A stretch of 64,000 nucleotides of DNA from Poa pratensis (lineage: Eukaryota; Streptophyta; Magnoliopsida; Poales; Poaceae). The stretch lies in the NCBI GenBank assembly GCA_947311845.1, contig CAMZMU010000111.1, positions 17,001,362-17,065,361 on the forward strand, read 5' to 3'. This document shows, piece by piece, positions 22,990 through 33,618 of this stretch. The notes under the pieces were generated by a model that worked only from the letters and a program-made list of their open reading frames with translations, did no database searches and was not told the DNA's origin. The translations under genes were made by a program, and so were the position numbers. The first letter of the stretch is position 1; each line of letters starts with the position of its first letter.

Positions 22990-24080
22990 CACTACCGGAA
23001 AATGGTACGTCCCCGAGTACAAGTTTGACGAGTGCAAACTATCGGCTACACGGTAAAAACGTCTCGAATGGCGCTGCTTAGAAAATACACTCGGCAAAGT
23101 GTAGCACTCAGCAAAACATCTAATTGTCGAGCGTATTTTAGGGGCACTCAACAAACCCGTCATATATATGTCGAGTGTCGGAATAGTGCACACGGGACAC
23201 TGAAACAACAATATGCAAAATGGATGGCCATGTGTCCGGTGCGACTCCGAAGTGTGGTGGACCTCTACAATCCAGACGAAATAGACCATATAGCCATATT
23301 GGATGAAAAAATCTCAATTATTAAGAGTTTCCTTGCCTTATAAGCTACTTTCGCCCTTTTTAATGAGTTATGGCTGATTTCTCCAAATTCTTTGAATTTT
23401 AATTATAAGTGTGATATAGTTTGGTTCTAAAAGTTTATAAAAACTCATTTTTAATTGCCACGGTAGAATTCCATGTAGAGCCAGAAAGAAAGTTGAACGA
23501 TTTAGTCACTCGCTATGAATAGTTTTGCCGACGATTTTGATCTTATTTCAAAAATCAAAGAAAAAGAAAAAATGCAATCTTTTTGTATGTAATCCTTTTA
23601 TGTGTACTTGTTGTTAGGAAAAATGATAAATATGCATTTTTGAGATATTAAAAAACTTTCACATAATGGACTATCATGTATGAGCTTTAAAGGTTTGCAA
23701 CCCAAATCACCATGGTCTTGGACATATCCATGGTATTGTCCATGATAATGTTACCATATTGGAAACAAAGGTGCAACTTTCCATGCAAAAAATGTTGTCA
23801 AATTAGTTATTAATTTTTTCCGTAAGTAAGTTTTAGTATTTTCAAATGCCAAAATAAGGTTTTCTAAAGCAATAAATTAATATAGATTTAAATGTCACCT
23901 CTCCAAATTTTACAAAAAGTAGAATTCTATGCAATACCACTGAGGGTGTTGAAGAGATTCAGATCCTACTACTAATAGATCTGCCAACGTTTGATGGGTT
24001 TTCATGTTAAAAACATCATCAGCAAAGGAAAATGTGATTTTTAATAATTAAAGAAAGCTAAAAAAATATAGAAAGAAATA
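22990..24080. mobile_element. Truncated CACTA element, left end only
   Basis: Begins CACTACCGGAAAATGGTACG followed by CGAGTG/CTCGGCAAAGTG-type subterminal repeats, another CACTA style. The body shares spaced blocks with the element at 18245-19978, such as GAAAAATGATAAA and CTATCATGTAT followed by a glycine-like CC(C/A)AAAT(C/G)ACCA. The right end was not found; the border given is approximate. Confidence 0.55.
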
Positions 24081-24430
24081 AAGAAAGAAAGATAAATAAT
24101 TAAAAACTATAAGTATAAACAAAATTATTATGTTCTACAAGTAATTATCAAGGCAAATGTATGCATATGATTTTTAAGTTACAAATTTAAATACTTTCAA
24201 CAATATTGGTGGTCAAAGTTTTTTTCGAGAATGACGGGTGGGTGGGAGCAGGAATTCTCCATTGTTTTTTATATTACTCAAAGTGACCCCGAAGGTCAAG
24301 TTTTTGTACAAGGAACCGAAGCTGATTACACAGGGAAGAAACATATATATATTTTTTTACATAGAAACATTGTATGAATAGCCTTGGATCAATGGCTCAA
24401 TATTGAAATGTCGTCGATACATCGGTGTAG

Positions 24431-24613
24431 CAAGGGGAGGAGCCGGGAGTGAACCTTAAAGGGGGATGTACATGGTAATCCTCTATTATGAAGCCCAAAC
24501 ATGCTAATCTTCTCTCAAAATTGTAGCTAAACCAGGTTTATGTGTGAAACAAATCTTGTCACACCATGACATACGGGGTCCTTGGCCCTGCTGCCCCGTT
24601 AGCTCCGCCACTG
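24431..24613. mobile_element. Possible hAT-type MITE
   Basis: Flanked by GGTGTAG on both sides (24424-24430 and 24614-24620). The left end CAAGGGGAGGAGCC and, on the other strand, the right end CAGTGGCGGAGCTAAC are imperfectly inverted. The CAGTGGCGGAGCTA end is common among plant hAT MITEs. 183 bp. Confidence 0.5.
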
Positions 24614-25400
24614 GGTGTAGCACATCCGGAGAGAAGCGATTTTTTAATGTTGAAGATGACATCGTTCGGAGCCATCCATAAGTTCTAGTGGACAACTGCA
24701 ACACCGTTTTTCGAACGAGAAAGGCGATCGTGATGGGAGAAGGAACCTCCGAGACAAATTGGCAGCTACCGAGAGAAGCACCAAGTTGGTGCCATGTCTT
24801 CGATGGAAGGGAGAGCGCTCAAAGAGGACGACGCCCAGTCTCGTCGGCGGTACATCTCTCACAAGAGGCAGGAGGTGGTTAAAGTTTTCAAAGTTAGACT
24901 TAAGAAATGTCCAAATATTTTGTTAAGTGTGGGAGTATGGTTCAAGTGCTTTAATTAAAAGGACATGCTTTTTCCGGAGCCCCTTTAGAGTGGGAGAGAT
25001 ATTTGCGTCCACCCTAATTAACAAGAGTTAGAGAAAGAAACGTTTGATAGGGTTCTTGATCTATATATAGAATTTGACATTGGATGAAGTTTGGCATATA
25101 TAGCATTGGAACTATATGTTCATGAAACTCTCTGTTAGGAATTAATTAATATAAGACGTTTGTGCTCGTTTAATTATAGAAACATGAGGTTTGACCATTT
25201 GACTGCACGGCTCCAATATTTTGAATTACATATACTGGTAGTCTATGGAAGCAGTGCTTATTCTACACCTGCCACAACCCCAGCAATGGTCATGGAAGCT
25301 TATTTAAGTATTCCTTTGGGATCCAGATGCTATAGATAGTAACACAAAATTCAGAGCCAAAGCTTTTGCATAGTGTAAAGACATGAGTCTCTTTCCCTTT

Positions 25401-26402
25401 TTTTTTTGACAGGATCCGATGCATTAATAAGGAAGCTCAGTACAACTTACAAAAAGGTCCAGCAGAAAGAAGAAATTACAACCAGACCCAGAAAATTGCA
25501 CAGAACACCCTAAGCCACCTGTGGAGATTACAATCGGATCCACCCCACTCCCCAAACGCCTACACGCCGCCGGAGCCGCCGTACCACCATTGACGAGGGA
25601 GAGAGCACCTCCACCAGATGTAGAAGACCGCAGAACCGCCCGCCGCCACGCGACGAAGACCTAGCTCGATGAACGCATACGGCCACAGCGCCTGCTCCCC
25701 GAAACCACCCCTCTTCCCGCCGACGCGGCAACGCCCAGGCCAGCCACCCACTTCACCCAAGCTCCAGACGGCAACTCCCCTCGCCACCACGGCCGGCCGG
25801 AGCAAATCCGTCAAAGAGAACCACCACCACCAGCAGCAAACAAGGGACGCCAACAAAGAACAGCGGCGCTCGGTACCTGACGCCGAAGATCTCCTCCATG
25901 GAGCTCCAGAAGCCGGCAGGATCTCGCACTCCGACGATGCGTCCTCCTCACCGCCGGGATAGCCACTGCACTCCCAGATCCATGCATCCCTCCTCTTCCC
26001 CCCCTCGCCACCGAGGCCGGCCAGGAGCCGAGGAATGAAGCAGAGCATCTGGAAGCAAAAGCACTTATTGAAGAAGCTTGTCGCCGATTCGCCTCCGAGC
26101 TTCCTCCACCTTGGAGGCTTGACAGAGAAGAAACCGATGACGAACTCGACGCCGTGCCCGGACGCCAGAGCTCCGAGCCTCCGAGAGGGAAAAGGCGGGA
26201 CATACGCCACGAAAAGCAACACAGCTAAAACTAGATAGCCTACTCTACCCCTGTACAGATTGGGCCGGCACCCTAGATCAGCACCATGCCAACCAGCGTG
26301 AACGCCGGCGGCAAGGGCGGCCGGATCTGGGCGGAGAAGAAAGAAAGCTCTCAGGCGGAGGAGGAGAGGAGAGGAGAGAGGACTGTTTTAGACTAGACCC
26401 CC
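25401..26402 (-). mobile_element. Poly(A) retroposon (non-LTR type), minus strand
   Basis: A T-run at the left end (the poly(A) tail in element sense) and a perfect 17-bp target duplication TGAGTCTCTTTCCCTTT at 25384-25400 and 26403-26419. The body is GC-rich and, read on the minus strand, has a 220-codon open frame (25560-26222) of low-complexity composition without a domain. Its layout (GC-rich 5' half, AT-rich 3' end, poly(A), long TSD, about 1 kb) parallels 16132-17281. Confidence 0.75.
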
Positions 26403-26419
26403 TGAGTCTCTTTCCCTTT

Positions 26420-27440
26420 GCCATTAACAATACTCTTAGTCCAACTACTAGTACTATACGGCATGGAAGGGGCTGTGTTGGATACACCAGGTCCATAGCG
26501 CAAGAAATTAGGGCACCTCAGATTCTATGGCTGGCAGACAATTTAAAGGAGGGAGCAAAAAGGCTAATAGGAAAGGCGATGGAATGATTACTGGTCGAGC
26601 TGGCCCTACTTTATCATCTGTTTCTTTGCTGTTCTCCTCATAATTCACAGATACAAATTTTATTTTGAAGCAGAAAAATAATGAAGAATGCAACAACCCC
26701 AGGTATAGGTTATGCTCCTACATGATTACTTCTGCTTTCACGAAAAGAGGTGCATATATACTTTGAGTGCTACAACCTGATTGAAACATACAAAAATGGA
26801 AGCTGAAGCATCCATAGATAAATATCCAAATACTCCATAACAACTTACTAATACACTAGCGGTTAGTTGGAACCAAAAGATTGTGATGACTACCAGAAAG
26901 AAAACAAAATCCTCTTTTCCTTGTGTATTTGACTTGCAGAGAGAGTGGCGCCCCTGCAGTGGGCAGTGCAGTCTTTGGGGGATTGAATGATAAAGAAGCA
27001 GCGCACGTGGATTCCGAACCAAGTGACTGCCTCTCCACAGTCTAAAGATTTATCCTTTTAGAAAAATAAATAAACAAAGTGAGCAGCAGAGGCAGAGAAA
27101 AAGAAACAGATTTCAAACAGCAAAAGGTAGAAAAATAATCAGATAGGGCTCCCTCAAAAGCAGCCAATCCACAAAGGAAACATTGCTTTCCATCACACCA
27201 CAGAGCTGGCGAGCTAGGCCTTGTTCGAGTAAATCCGTAGCACTTCTATAGAGAGAGAGGGAAACAGAGTTGTGGTATCGCTGATTAAATGGGATATTCG
27301 TTGGTTAGCATCGGGAGAACATATCACGTTACGTTCTGCCACAGTACTGATGCGCACTGTGCATGGGATTAGCCACCTACTGTAGCTAGCTGTGCCACCA
27401 TGGCTGGTTTGGTTTTGGCTAGCTAGCTAGGTGAACCTAA
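26420..27440. other. Distal upstream region of the TCP gene, no gene recognised
   Basis: AT-rich, no coding or element signature. It would contain distal promoter elements of the downstream transcription factor gene if any exist, but none can be assigned with confidence. Confidence 0.45.
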
Positions 27441-27680
27441 TAATTCCCCTCCTCTCTCCTCCTCCGCCTTATCCTCACCTCGCTACCCGTCTCCCTCCAT
27501 GTACACTACTCCTACTACAGTCTCTCTCTCTCTCTATCCCAGCTCAAGCTAGCTTCTCTCTCTACATCGAAACCATTTAATTCATCCATCTCTCTCCTCC
27601 AAGCCCTACAAAGTACACCATCTTCTTCATCTCCCTCCCTCTCCTAGCTTCTAGCTAGGGTCATCTGCTCATGCTCCTCC
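27441..27680 (+). promoter_or_regulatory. Probable core promoter and leader of the TCP gene
   Basis: A dense pyrimidine-rich stretch (CCCTCCTCTCTCCTCC, a (TC)n run at 27521-27534, CTTCTCTCTCTAC, CATCTCTCTCCTCC) precedes the TCP gene. Such Y-patch sequence is characteristic of plant, especially grass, core promoters and leaders. No convincing TATA box was seen. The exact transcription start is unknown. Confidence 0.4.
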
Positions 27681-27786
27681 CTTCTCTCCCAGATCAGAGA
27701 TGAATCTTACCAGAACACCATAAAATAGTGTGTGATCTCCCACACGCACACACAAACGCAAACCGGCCCCTTCTCTCTCATATCAT

Positions 27787-27978
27787 ATGAGGAAGGATTC
27801 CTTCCAACCTATAATCTTTAGCTTAGCCCTTGGACTCTTCTCTCTCTCTACCATCGTCTCCATCACACCTAAACATCTCGAGCTAGACCCACAAGAACCG
27901 GTGGGCAACATCAAATCCGTTCCCTCTCTTGCAAACGACCACCCATTTACCCGGCCAAACATACACACGCAGATATAG
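27787..27978 (+). CDS. Upstream ORF in the TCP leader
   Basis: A 63-codon ORF starting at ATG 27787 and ending 34 bases before the TCP start codon. The product has no known domain. If it lies in the mature leader it should lower translation of the main ORF. It is only an open frame, and a leader intron could remove it. Confidence 0.3.
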   Translation: MRKDSFQPIIFSLALGLFSLSTIVSITPKHLELDPQEPVGNIKSVPSLANDHPFTRPNIHTQI

Positions 27979-27997
27979 CTAGCCGTGTGTATATAAC

Positions 27998-28006
27998 ATG
28001 GCCTGA
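27998..28006 (+). promoter_or_regulatory. Minimal upstream ORF (Met-Ala-stop)
   Basis: ATGGCCTGA lies only six bases before the TCP start codon. A start-stop unit this close would affect start selection by scanning ribosomes, although its context (ATAACATGG) also allows leaky scanning. Seen directly in sequence; its effect is inferred. Confidence 0.4.
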
Positions 28007-28012
28007 TTGACC

Positions 28013-28684
28013 ATGGATATCACCGGAGACGCCGGAGGCGGCCGTCGGCCCAACTTTCCCTTGCAGCTCCTCGAGAAGAAGGAGGAGCAGCCGAGCTCCA
28101 GCTCGGCCGCAGGGGGCGCCTCGGCGGGCGGCGGGAATGGAGCGGCGGCGGGCGGAGGGGAGATGCAGGTGCGGAAGGCGGTGCCGAAGCGGACGTCGAC
28201 CAAGGACCGTCACACCAAGGTGGAGGGGCGGGGGCGACGTATCCGGATGCCGGCGCTGTGCGCGGCAAGGGTTTTCCAGCTGACACGGGAGCTGGGGCAC
28301 AAGACTGACGGCGAGACCATCGAGTGGCTGCTGCAGCAGGCGGAGCCGGCGGTGATCGCGGCCACCGGCACCGGCACCATCCCTGCCAACTTCACCTCCC
28401 TCAACATCTCCCTCCGCTCCTCCGGCTCCTCGCTCTCAATCCCAGCGCACCTCCGCGGGGCCTTGCCTAGCCCCGGCGTGCGGTTCGGCTCCCGTGCCGA
28501 CGCGTGGGACCGGGTGGTCGGTCTCGGGTTCCCATCCGAAGGCCCCTCCTCGGCGTCCTCGACGCCGTCGCCGCTGCTGCTCAACTTCCATTCGGGCAGT
28601 GTCGGCCTGGACGTGCAACCATCCCCGTCCGCGGCAGCCGCAGCGGCCGACCTTTCGAGGAAGCGCCGCTGGGAGCAAGAAATG

Positions 28685-28716
<32 letters not shown>

Positions 28717-29215
28717 GTACCAACAGCAGATGGCGGGGTACACCCAGAGCCAAATGCCAGGCACCGTCTGGATGGTGCCAAGCAACAACACGCCGGGCGG
28801 CGGGGCACATCCCAGCGGTGGCAACGCCGCTGGAGGCGGCAGTGGCGAGTCGATCTGGACTTTCCCGCAGATGGGCAACGCCGGCGCCCAGGCCGCCGTG
28901 TACCGCGGGAGCGTGCCGAGCGGGCTACATTTCATGAACTTTCCTGCACCGATGGCGCTGCTCCCAGGGCAGCAGCTGGGGCTCGGGCCCGTGGGAGGCA
29001 GTGGTGGCGGCGGAGGCGGAGGCGGAGGCGAGGCGCACATGGGGATCCTCGCCGCGCTCAACGCGTACCGGACACAGGCGGCGGATGCCGCGGCAGGCCA
29101 GGGCGGTGGAGGCGATCGTCGAGCCAGCAGCAACACGGAGGTGGTGGTGGCGGCGGATCGTCGAGCCAGCAGCAACACGGAGGTGGTGGTGGCGGCGAGC
29201 GGCATGAGAGCATGA
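28013..29215 (+). CDS. Class I (PCF-type) TCP transcription factor, TCP14/TCP15/TCP8-like
   Basis: Plant-specific DNA-binding regulator of cell division and growth, acting in the nucleus as a dimer on GGNCCCAC-type sites (family knowledge). The TCP basic helix-loop-helix domain spans residues about 63-118: the basic part [20 protein letters not shown] lacks the four extra residues of class II proteins, then helix [20 protein letters not shown]. It is followed by [18 protein letters not shown], typical of the TCP14/15/8/22/23 clade. The rest is disordered: a glutamine run (about 225-235), GWMVP-like and glycine-rich segments, and [19 protein letters not shown]. The start at 28013 has the context GACCATGGAT. 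No introns are needed, as usual for TCP genes. As given, the last 33 or so residues are out of frame: a base appears missing near 29113, and the neighbouring frame ends [11 protein letters not shown], the expected class I tail, with a stop at 29230-29232. Confidence 0.93.
29115..29198 (+). repeat. In-gene 42-bp tandem duplication
   Basis: ATCGTCGAGCCAGCAGCAAC followed by ACGGAGGTGGTGGTGGCGGC occurs twice (29115 and 29157). The unit encodes [13 protein letters not shown] in the conserved frame. The sequence before unit 1 is GGCGATCG and before unit 2 GGCGGATCG, which places the one-base difference responsible for the frameshift at 29113-29115. Confidence 0.9.
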
Positions 29216-29898
29216 GCACCAGCGAATCGTAGGCGAGGATCGCGTCGCGCATGCATTGGTCTCTGGTGTGCCTTTGATCTGTTCTTTGTCTTTGATTCAT
29301 TTTTGTTTTTCTTTTCTTGTGGTTTCGTTCCTCTCCTCCTAGACAACTTGCAAGGATGACACTCAGCTAGCTGCATCGATCCCATGGCCTGCAATGGCGT
29401 TTAGATCATCGATCATCTGGCCTGACGTAGGTTTGTGCCTGTGATGAGTGGAAGAGCGAGGTGTGCCATGGGAGATGAGACAGAGGAGGGAAACACATCA
29501 TCCATCCATCAGCAAAGAGATTGTTTAATTTTTGTTCCTTTTTTAGCTTTAGGGTTTGATCAACAAATGCGAGCGGAAGAGATATTTTTATCAGGCGTGA
29601 GCGTTCATTATTCGCCACCTGCCGTGATCAATGGTTCATTATTTTTGCAGTGTTTATTAATTAGTTGTAGCTGCCATGCATATTCCTCTGCACTTTTCTC
29701 GTGGCCACCATTTTCACTCTGCATGCATGCATCATGCATGTCTGCATGTTTGTTCCATACTCCATAGTTTTATGTTCATAAACTAGCTAGGGTTTTGATC
29801 GATCGCTTTCTCCAATGCTATCGACATACGTACTTATAAACTATGATCATGAAAAAAAATGGTGAACAAGAGTTGGTTTGATGGTCCACAGATACTTA

Positions 29899-30151
29899 GG
29901 GCTCTTTTGATTCATATGATAAGAAAAGTGTTTGAACGGAAATTCTATAGGATTGGAGAATGACATGCCTAGTTGAATGAGGGATTTCCTTTGATTATGG
30001 CGACGGAATTTTCCATGAGAATGGGGCTCATATTATTTCACTGTGAAGTTTACACTATAGGATATGATCTTATAAATCGAACGGCTTTGGAAGATTTTTT
30101 TTCCAAAGTTTAGAGAAATACTTTAAAAAAATCTAGGAATCAAAGAAATCC
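29899..30151. mobile_element. Tourist-type (PIF/Harbinger) MITE
   Basis: Flanked by TTA on both sides (29896-29898 and 30152-30154). The left end GGGCTCTTTTGATTCAT and right end GGAATCAAAGAAATCC are imperfect inverted repeats. 253 bp, no coding capacity, about 670 bp downstream of the TCP stop. Confidence 0.65.
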
Positions 30152-30154
30152 TTA

Positions 30155-31440
30155 GTCGTGATTGGCCAATAGGACTGACTGAGCTAGAGACGAGGGTAGC
30201 CAGCTGCGCGCGAAAGTTTTTGTCATCCGATGGGCGAACAATCTGCAGAGAAGGGGAGCTAGCTAGCTCGGTAGCGACCGATCGATGTCATGCAACAAGG
30301 ACCACGGCCACAGGCCCACGGTAGCCAGCGCGCGCGCGGTTGGCGAGCGAAGCGACAACCGGCGCGCGCTGGCGCGGACTCGAGTCCGCCGGTGGCGGGC
30401 GACCAGACCGACCCGTACTTATCTATGCGGAGGCCGTCAATGATTCCCCACGCTCGGTCGCGCCACCAACCGTGCCATGCCATGCCATGCCATGCCGCCC
30501 ATGCATCGGGCGAGAAAAATAGAAAATCGGCATGCATCCATGCCAGCGCGGCCGGCCGGCCGGCACGGCCACGGGGGCGAGCCTGCCGAGCTGTACAGCG
30601 GAACACAGCTACGATCGAGGCAGCGTCATTTATGGCCGGACTTGTCGTCTCCCCCGGCGAGAGAGCCTGGCCTCTCCGCTCCTGGCTCCGGCACGTCGAT
30701 CGACGTCCATCCATCCATATGAAGCAGGGGAAGGGGGCAGGAGGCAGGGCGCGCTCGTGTGACATGGTCCTCCAGCTCCAGCTCCAGCTCCAGGGTTGCC
30801 CTTCCCGGTCCAAGCTTTCGAGCTAGTTTTAATGGCATGTGCCCTGCCTCTGCATGCCACCCCTTTCTGTTTTCGATACCTCCTGTTTCTTGCTGCAACT
30901 GGGGCGAACAGCCTACCCAGGAGGGGCTACGATATTCGTAGGTGCTGGTTGCCCGATGACGTACGCGGATATGCCTTGGTCCACTTGGAACTAGTTTTAC
31001 TCACTACATTATTTACATATAATCGAGAATTTTCTCATCTCTTTTGCACACTGGGATCGTAAATTCTAATCGAACGGTCTTCAACAGTGCCCGAAATATT
31101 TCCTGCCTTCAAAATAGGAGCTGTGTTTTATTTTGTTCTCACCGCAAGATGAGGGAGGGCATTTTTAGGAGATGGTCACACACACAATGGCTGAATGGCA
31201 AATCGTTTGCCTCGTTTCAACAAAAAAAAACAATGGTGGGGTATTTCTCGTGCGTTTTTTCAAATTTATAAGGTGGGGTTTTAGGTGATAACCTAACATG
31301 AAGGTTCTAGATGTGCAAAGGTGGTTTTATGTGATTTGTTGGTCCAAGATAGTTTATGACAATATTTACTATCACTAAAGGTTTAGACTTATGGATGGCC
31401 ATCCAATGTGTGACTTATCTGTAAGGTAGGCAATCTCCAT
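30155..31440. other. Intergenic, GC-rich left half; no gene recognised
   Basis: 30180-30900 is GC-rich and full of palindromic words (GGCCGGCCGGCCGGC near 30550; CCAGCTCCAGCTCCAGCTCC at 30773). It contains long overlapping open frames on both strands, none with a protein family signature, so they are taken as composition effects. From 30900 on it is AT-rich. Confidence 0.45.
30474..30496. repeat. (GCCAT)n microsatellite
   Basis: Four perfect GCCAT units plus GCC. Confidence 0.9.
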
Positions 31441-31646
31441 CTACACACCATGTAACAGTTTTTTCTTGTCAGGTCGCTGACAGATGACCTGTAAACGCAT
31501 ATGGCTTTGTCGCGCTTATTTGTATGTCAGATCGTATAAACGGGCAAATGTATCTCTGCACACTATGTAACATTTATTTTCTTGTCAGGTCGCTGCCAGA
31601 TCACCTGTAAACGCATATGGCTTTGTCGCGCTTATTTGTACCTAGG
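31441..31646. repeat. Two-copy tandem repeat, about 116-bp period
   Basis: Both units contain CACC/CACTATGTAACA, TTTTCTTGTCAGGTCGCTG and ACCTGTAAACGCATATGGCT followed by TTGTCGCGCTTATTTGTA. The second unit starts near 31557. No coding role seen. Confidence 0.8.
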
Positions 31647-32050
31647 TGGCTTTTGTGCACAACTAAGGGGTGTACTGACATGTGGGGTTTCACGTGAGCG
31701 GCTATTGTTACTGTCTCGGGCCCACATGTCAGTGCTGAGGGACATGATTAGCTGTAACCCCACACGTACATGCCGTGCTTATTTTTACTCTGAAACCGGT
31801 TTTGTAAAAAAAAAGGGGTCATATTTCCCCTGACAAGTGGATCTTCACGTGAGTGGACACTGGTTGAGCCTTGGCCCTACCGATCAGCGACATGCAGCAT
31901 GATGAGGTGTACAGAGGGCAGTCAGGTCAGCACAGCCCAGCTGCGGAGTTCAGGAGGGAAAAGGATCGGTGAGGGGAAGAGGCCAATACCGTGCTGGACT
32001 TGTCGGTTGTTCTCTGTGCAATACCGGAGCTGTCACGTGTTGAGTTGATT

Positions 32051-32356
32051 TTTTTTTTTTTTTTTTGCGAAACACAGTACAACGCAAGCGCTCATATACA
32101 CGCGCACACACTCACCCCTATGAACGCACGCACGCACACCCTACCCCTATGAGCACCTCCGAGAGACTGAGCCGGCGGGTCGAGTCTTGAGATTGACGAA
32201 GTCACCACGGGCGCCTCGCTGTCGACGGGAACGTCGCCTCCCACTGAAGAATATTCCGCCTTAAATGAGAAACACCAGCGTCAAACCTGGGGTTTGAACT
32301 CTGGTGGGCTGGGGGTACAACCACCCACCTAACCATCTTGCCACAGGCAAGTTCTC
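32051..32356 (-). mobile_element. tRNA-derived SINE, minus strand
   Basis: Flanked by a perfect 19-bp target duplication GTCACGTGTTGAGTTGATT (32032-32050 and 32357-32375). In element sense it starts near GCCTGTGGCAAGATGGTTAG, which contains a pol III A-box-like TGGCAAGATGG, with a B-box-like GAGTTCAAACCCC about 45 bases on, and ends in a long A-run (T-run at 32051-32066). This is the structure of a pol III-transcribed SINE. The middle holds GTGTGCGTGCGTGCGTTCAT repeats. Confidence 0.85.
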
Positions 32357-32544
32357 GTCACGTGTTGAGTTGATTGGGTGCATTGAGTAGCTGCTGCAAG
32401 GCCGACCCCGTAACACATGTGCTCCTGTACCCTGTTTGGACGTCGTTGCTCGATCTATCGATCAGGCTTAAACGCAAATGTACACATTTGTGAACAGACT
32501 AATTGGCATCCTGTTCGACTCTGTTGTTTTGCCAACATCACAGA

Positions 32545-33035
32545 CACACTAAACCTCTCTCTCACACACACCCTGACACACGTCGTGGCCATGAGGTGGA
32601 CTTGACAGTTGACAATAGTGTGGTCTATCTTTGTGTGTCTGAAAGAAAGAGGAGAGATATCACACAACATTTTTACAGAACATGGTACACACGCAGACGT
32701 CTACATTACGCGTATACACTCACCCTTATGAAAGCACGCACGACATACCTTACTCCTATAAGCACCTCTTAAAGACTAAACCGACGTGTCGGGTCTTGAG
32801 ATCCCACTGAATTAATATTCGACTTAATAAGAAATACCAGTTTCAAAACTGGGATTTGAACTTTGATAGGGTAGGCGTACAACTACCCTCCTAACTATCG
32901 AACCACACACTAAACCCCTTTCTCTCACTCACAAGCACACAATGACACAAACCCTGACAGACGTCGTGGTCAAGTTGACAAACATGTGTTAATGTCTATC
33001 ATTGTCTGACTGAGAGAGAGAGGAGAGATAACACC
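32545..33035. repeat. Direct repeats of about 115 bp flanking the older SINE
   Basis: The sequence ACTAAACC-TCTCTCTCAC ... CCCTGACA(C/G)ACGTCGTGG ... GTCTATC-TTGTCTGA ... GAGAGGAGAGATA occurs at about 32545-32662 and again at about 32908-33032, on either side of the SINE copy at 32661-32908. It is too long for an ordinary target-site duplication. Confidence 0.7.
32661..32908 (-). mobile_element. Older, divergent copy of the same SINE
   Basis: Shares with 32051-32356, in the same order and on the same strand, the blocks ACACTCACCC(C/T)TATGA(A), CTATGAGCACCTC/CTATAAGCACCTC, GGGTCTTGAGAT, CTTAATGAGAAA/CTTAATAAGAAA, GGGATTTGAACT and ACAAC(C/T)ACCC. It is much more diverged and lacks a clear tail. 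Confidence 0.75.
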
Positions 33036-33193
33036 GCAGGTTACACAGGTTGTGCGTTGTGGTACATATGTAGATCCAAAAGGCAAATTAATTGCAGGCC
33101 ATAATTTCAAAGTTCAAACACCCTAAACTGTGCGTGTCTAGTTGTCTATACTGTGCGTCTGTGCCCGACTTTTCCACACCAGTCCGCTTCAAA

Positions 33194-33605
33194 CAACTTA
33201 TTAGGGTGGTAGCGCTAGCCGTTATATGGTCGCTTTGGCTATGTAGAAATGACAAGGTTTTTAATGATAAAAATTGTTCTCTCATGCAGGTTATCTACAG
33301 GACTACAGCTACACTCCGTTCATGGTCTCAGTTGCAACGTGTGGGGCATCGAGACCTGTTTATGGAGGTCTGTTCAAGACTGGAGGATACGGCGAGAGAC
33401 TTTTTATCCCAACATGGATGGCAGCATAATTTGCGGATCGGGCCACCAGCACCTTAGGCGTGATTACAATTTCTCATTCTGATATGTAATCGCTACCTTT
33501 TATTTTTCGGACTACATACTTTGTCGGCTGTGTGCACCTTCGTTGTGCAGAGGCTGGGTGTAATGCTTAAACCTTTTAAGTAATAAAACTCCCTTTATCG
33601 AAAAA
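33194..33605 (+). mobile_element. 5'-truncated LINE (L1-type), plus strand
   Basis: Flanked by the direct repeat AGTCCGCTTCAAA (33181-33193 and 33606-33618). The first part encodes the very end of a LINE ORF2: AVIWSLWLCRNDKVFNDK, then a helical tail ending DFLSQHGWQHNLRIG and a stop near 33455. A short 3' untranslated region follows and ends TAATAAAACTCCC-TTATCG-AAAAAA. 5' truncation with a 3' A-run is the normal outcome of LINE insertion. Reverse transcriptase and endonuclease are absent. Confidence 0.85.
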
Positions 33606-33618
33606 AGTCCGCTTCAAA

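Noticed and set aside
28210..29394. 394-codon open frame on the minus strand over the TCP gene
   Set aside because: Shadow of GC-rich TCP coding sequence; repeats of Cys, Pro and Ser arise from the antisense of Gln and Gly codons.
30259..30826. Overlapping 178- and 184-codon ORFs on opposite strands
   Set aside because: GC-rich low-complexity DNA with palindromes; no signature, no codon periodicity favouring one strand.
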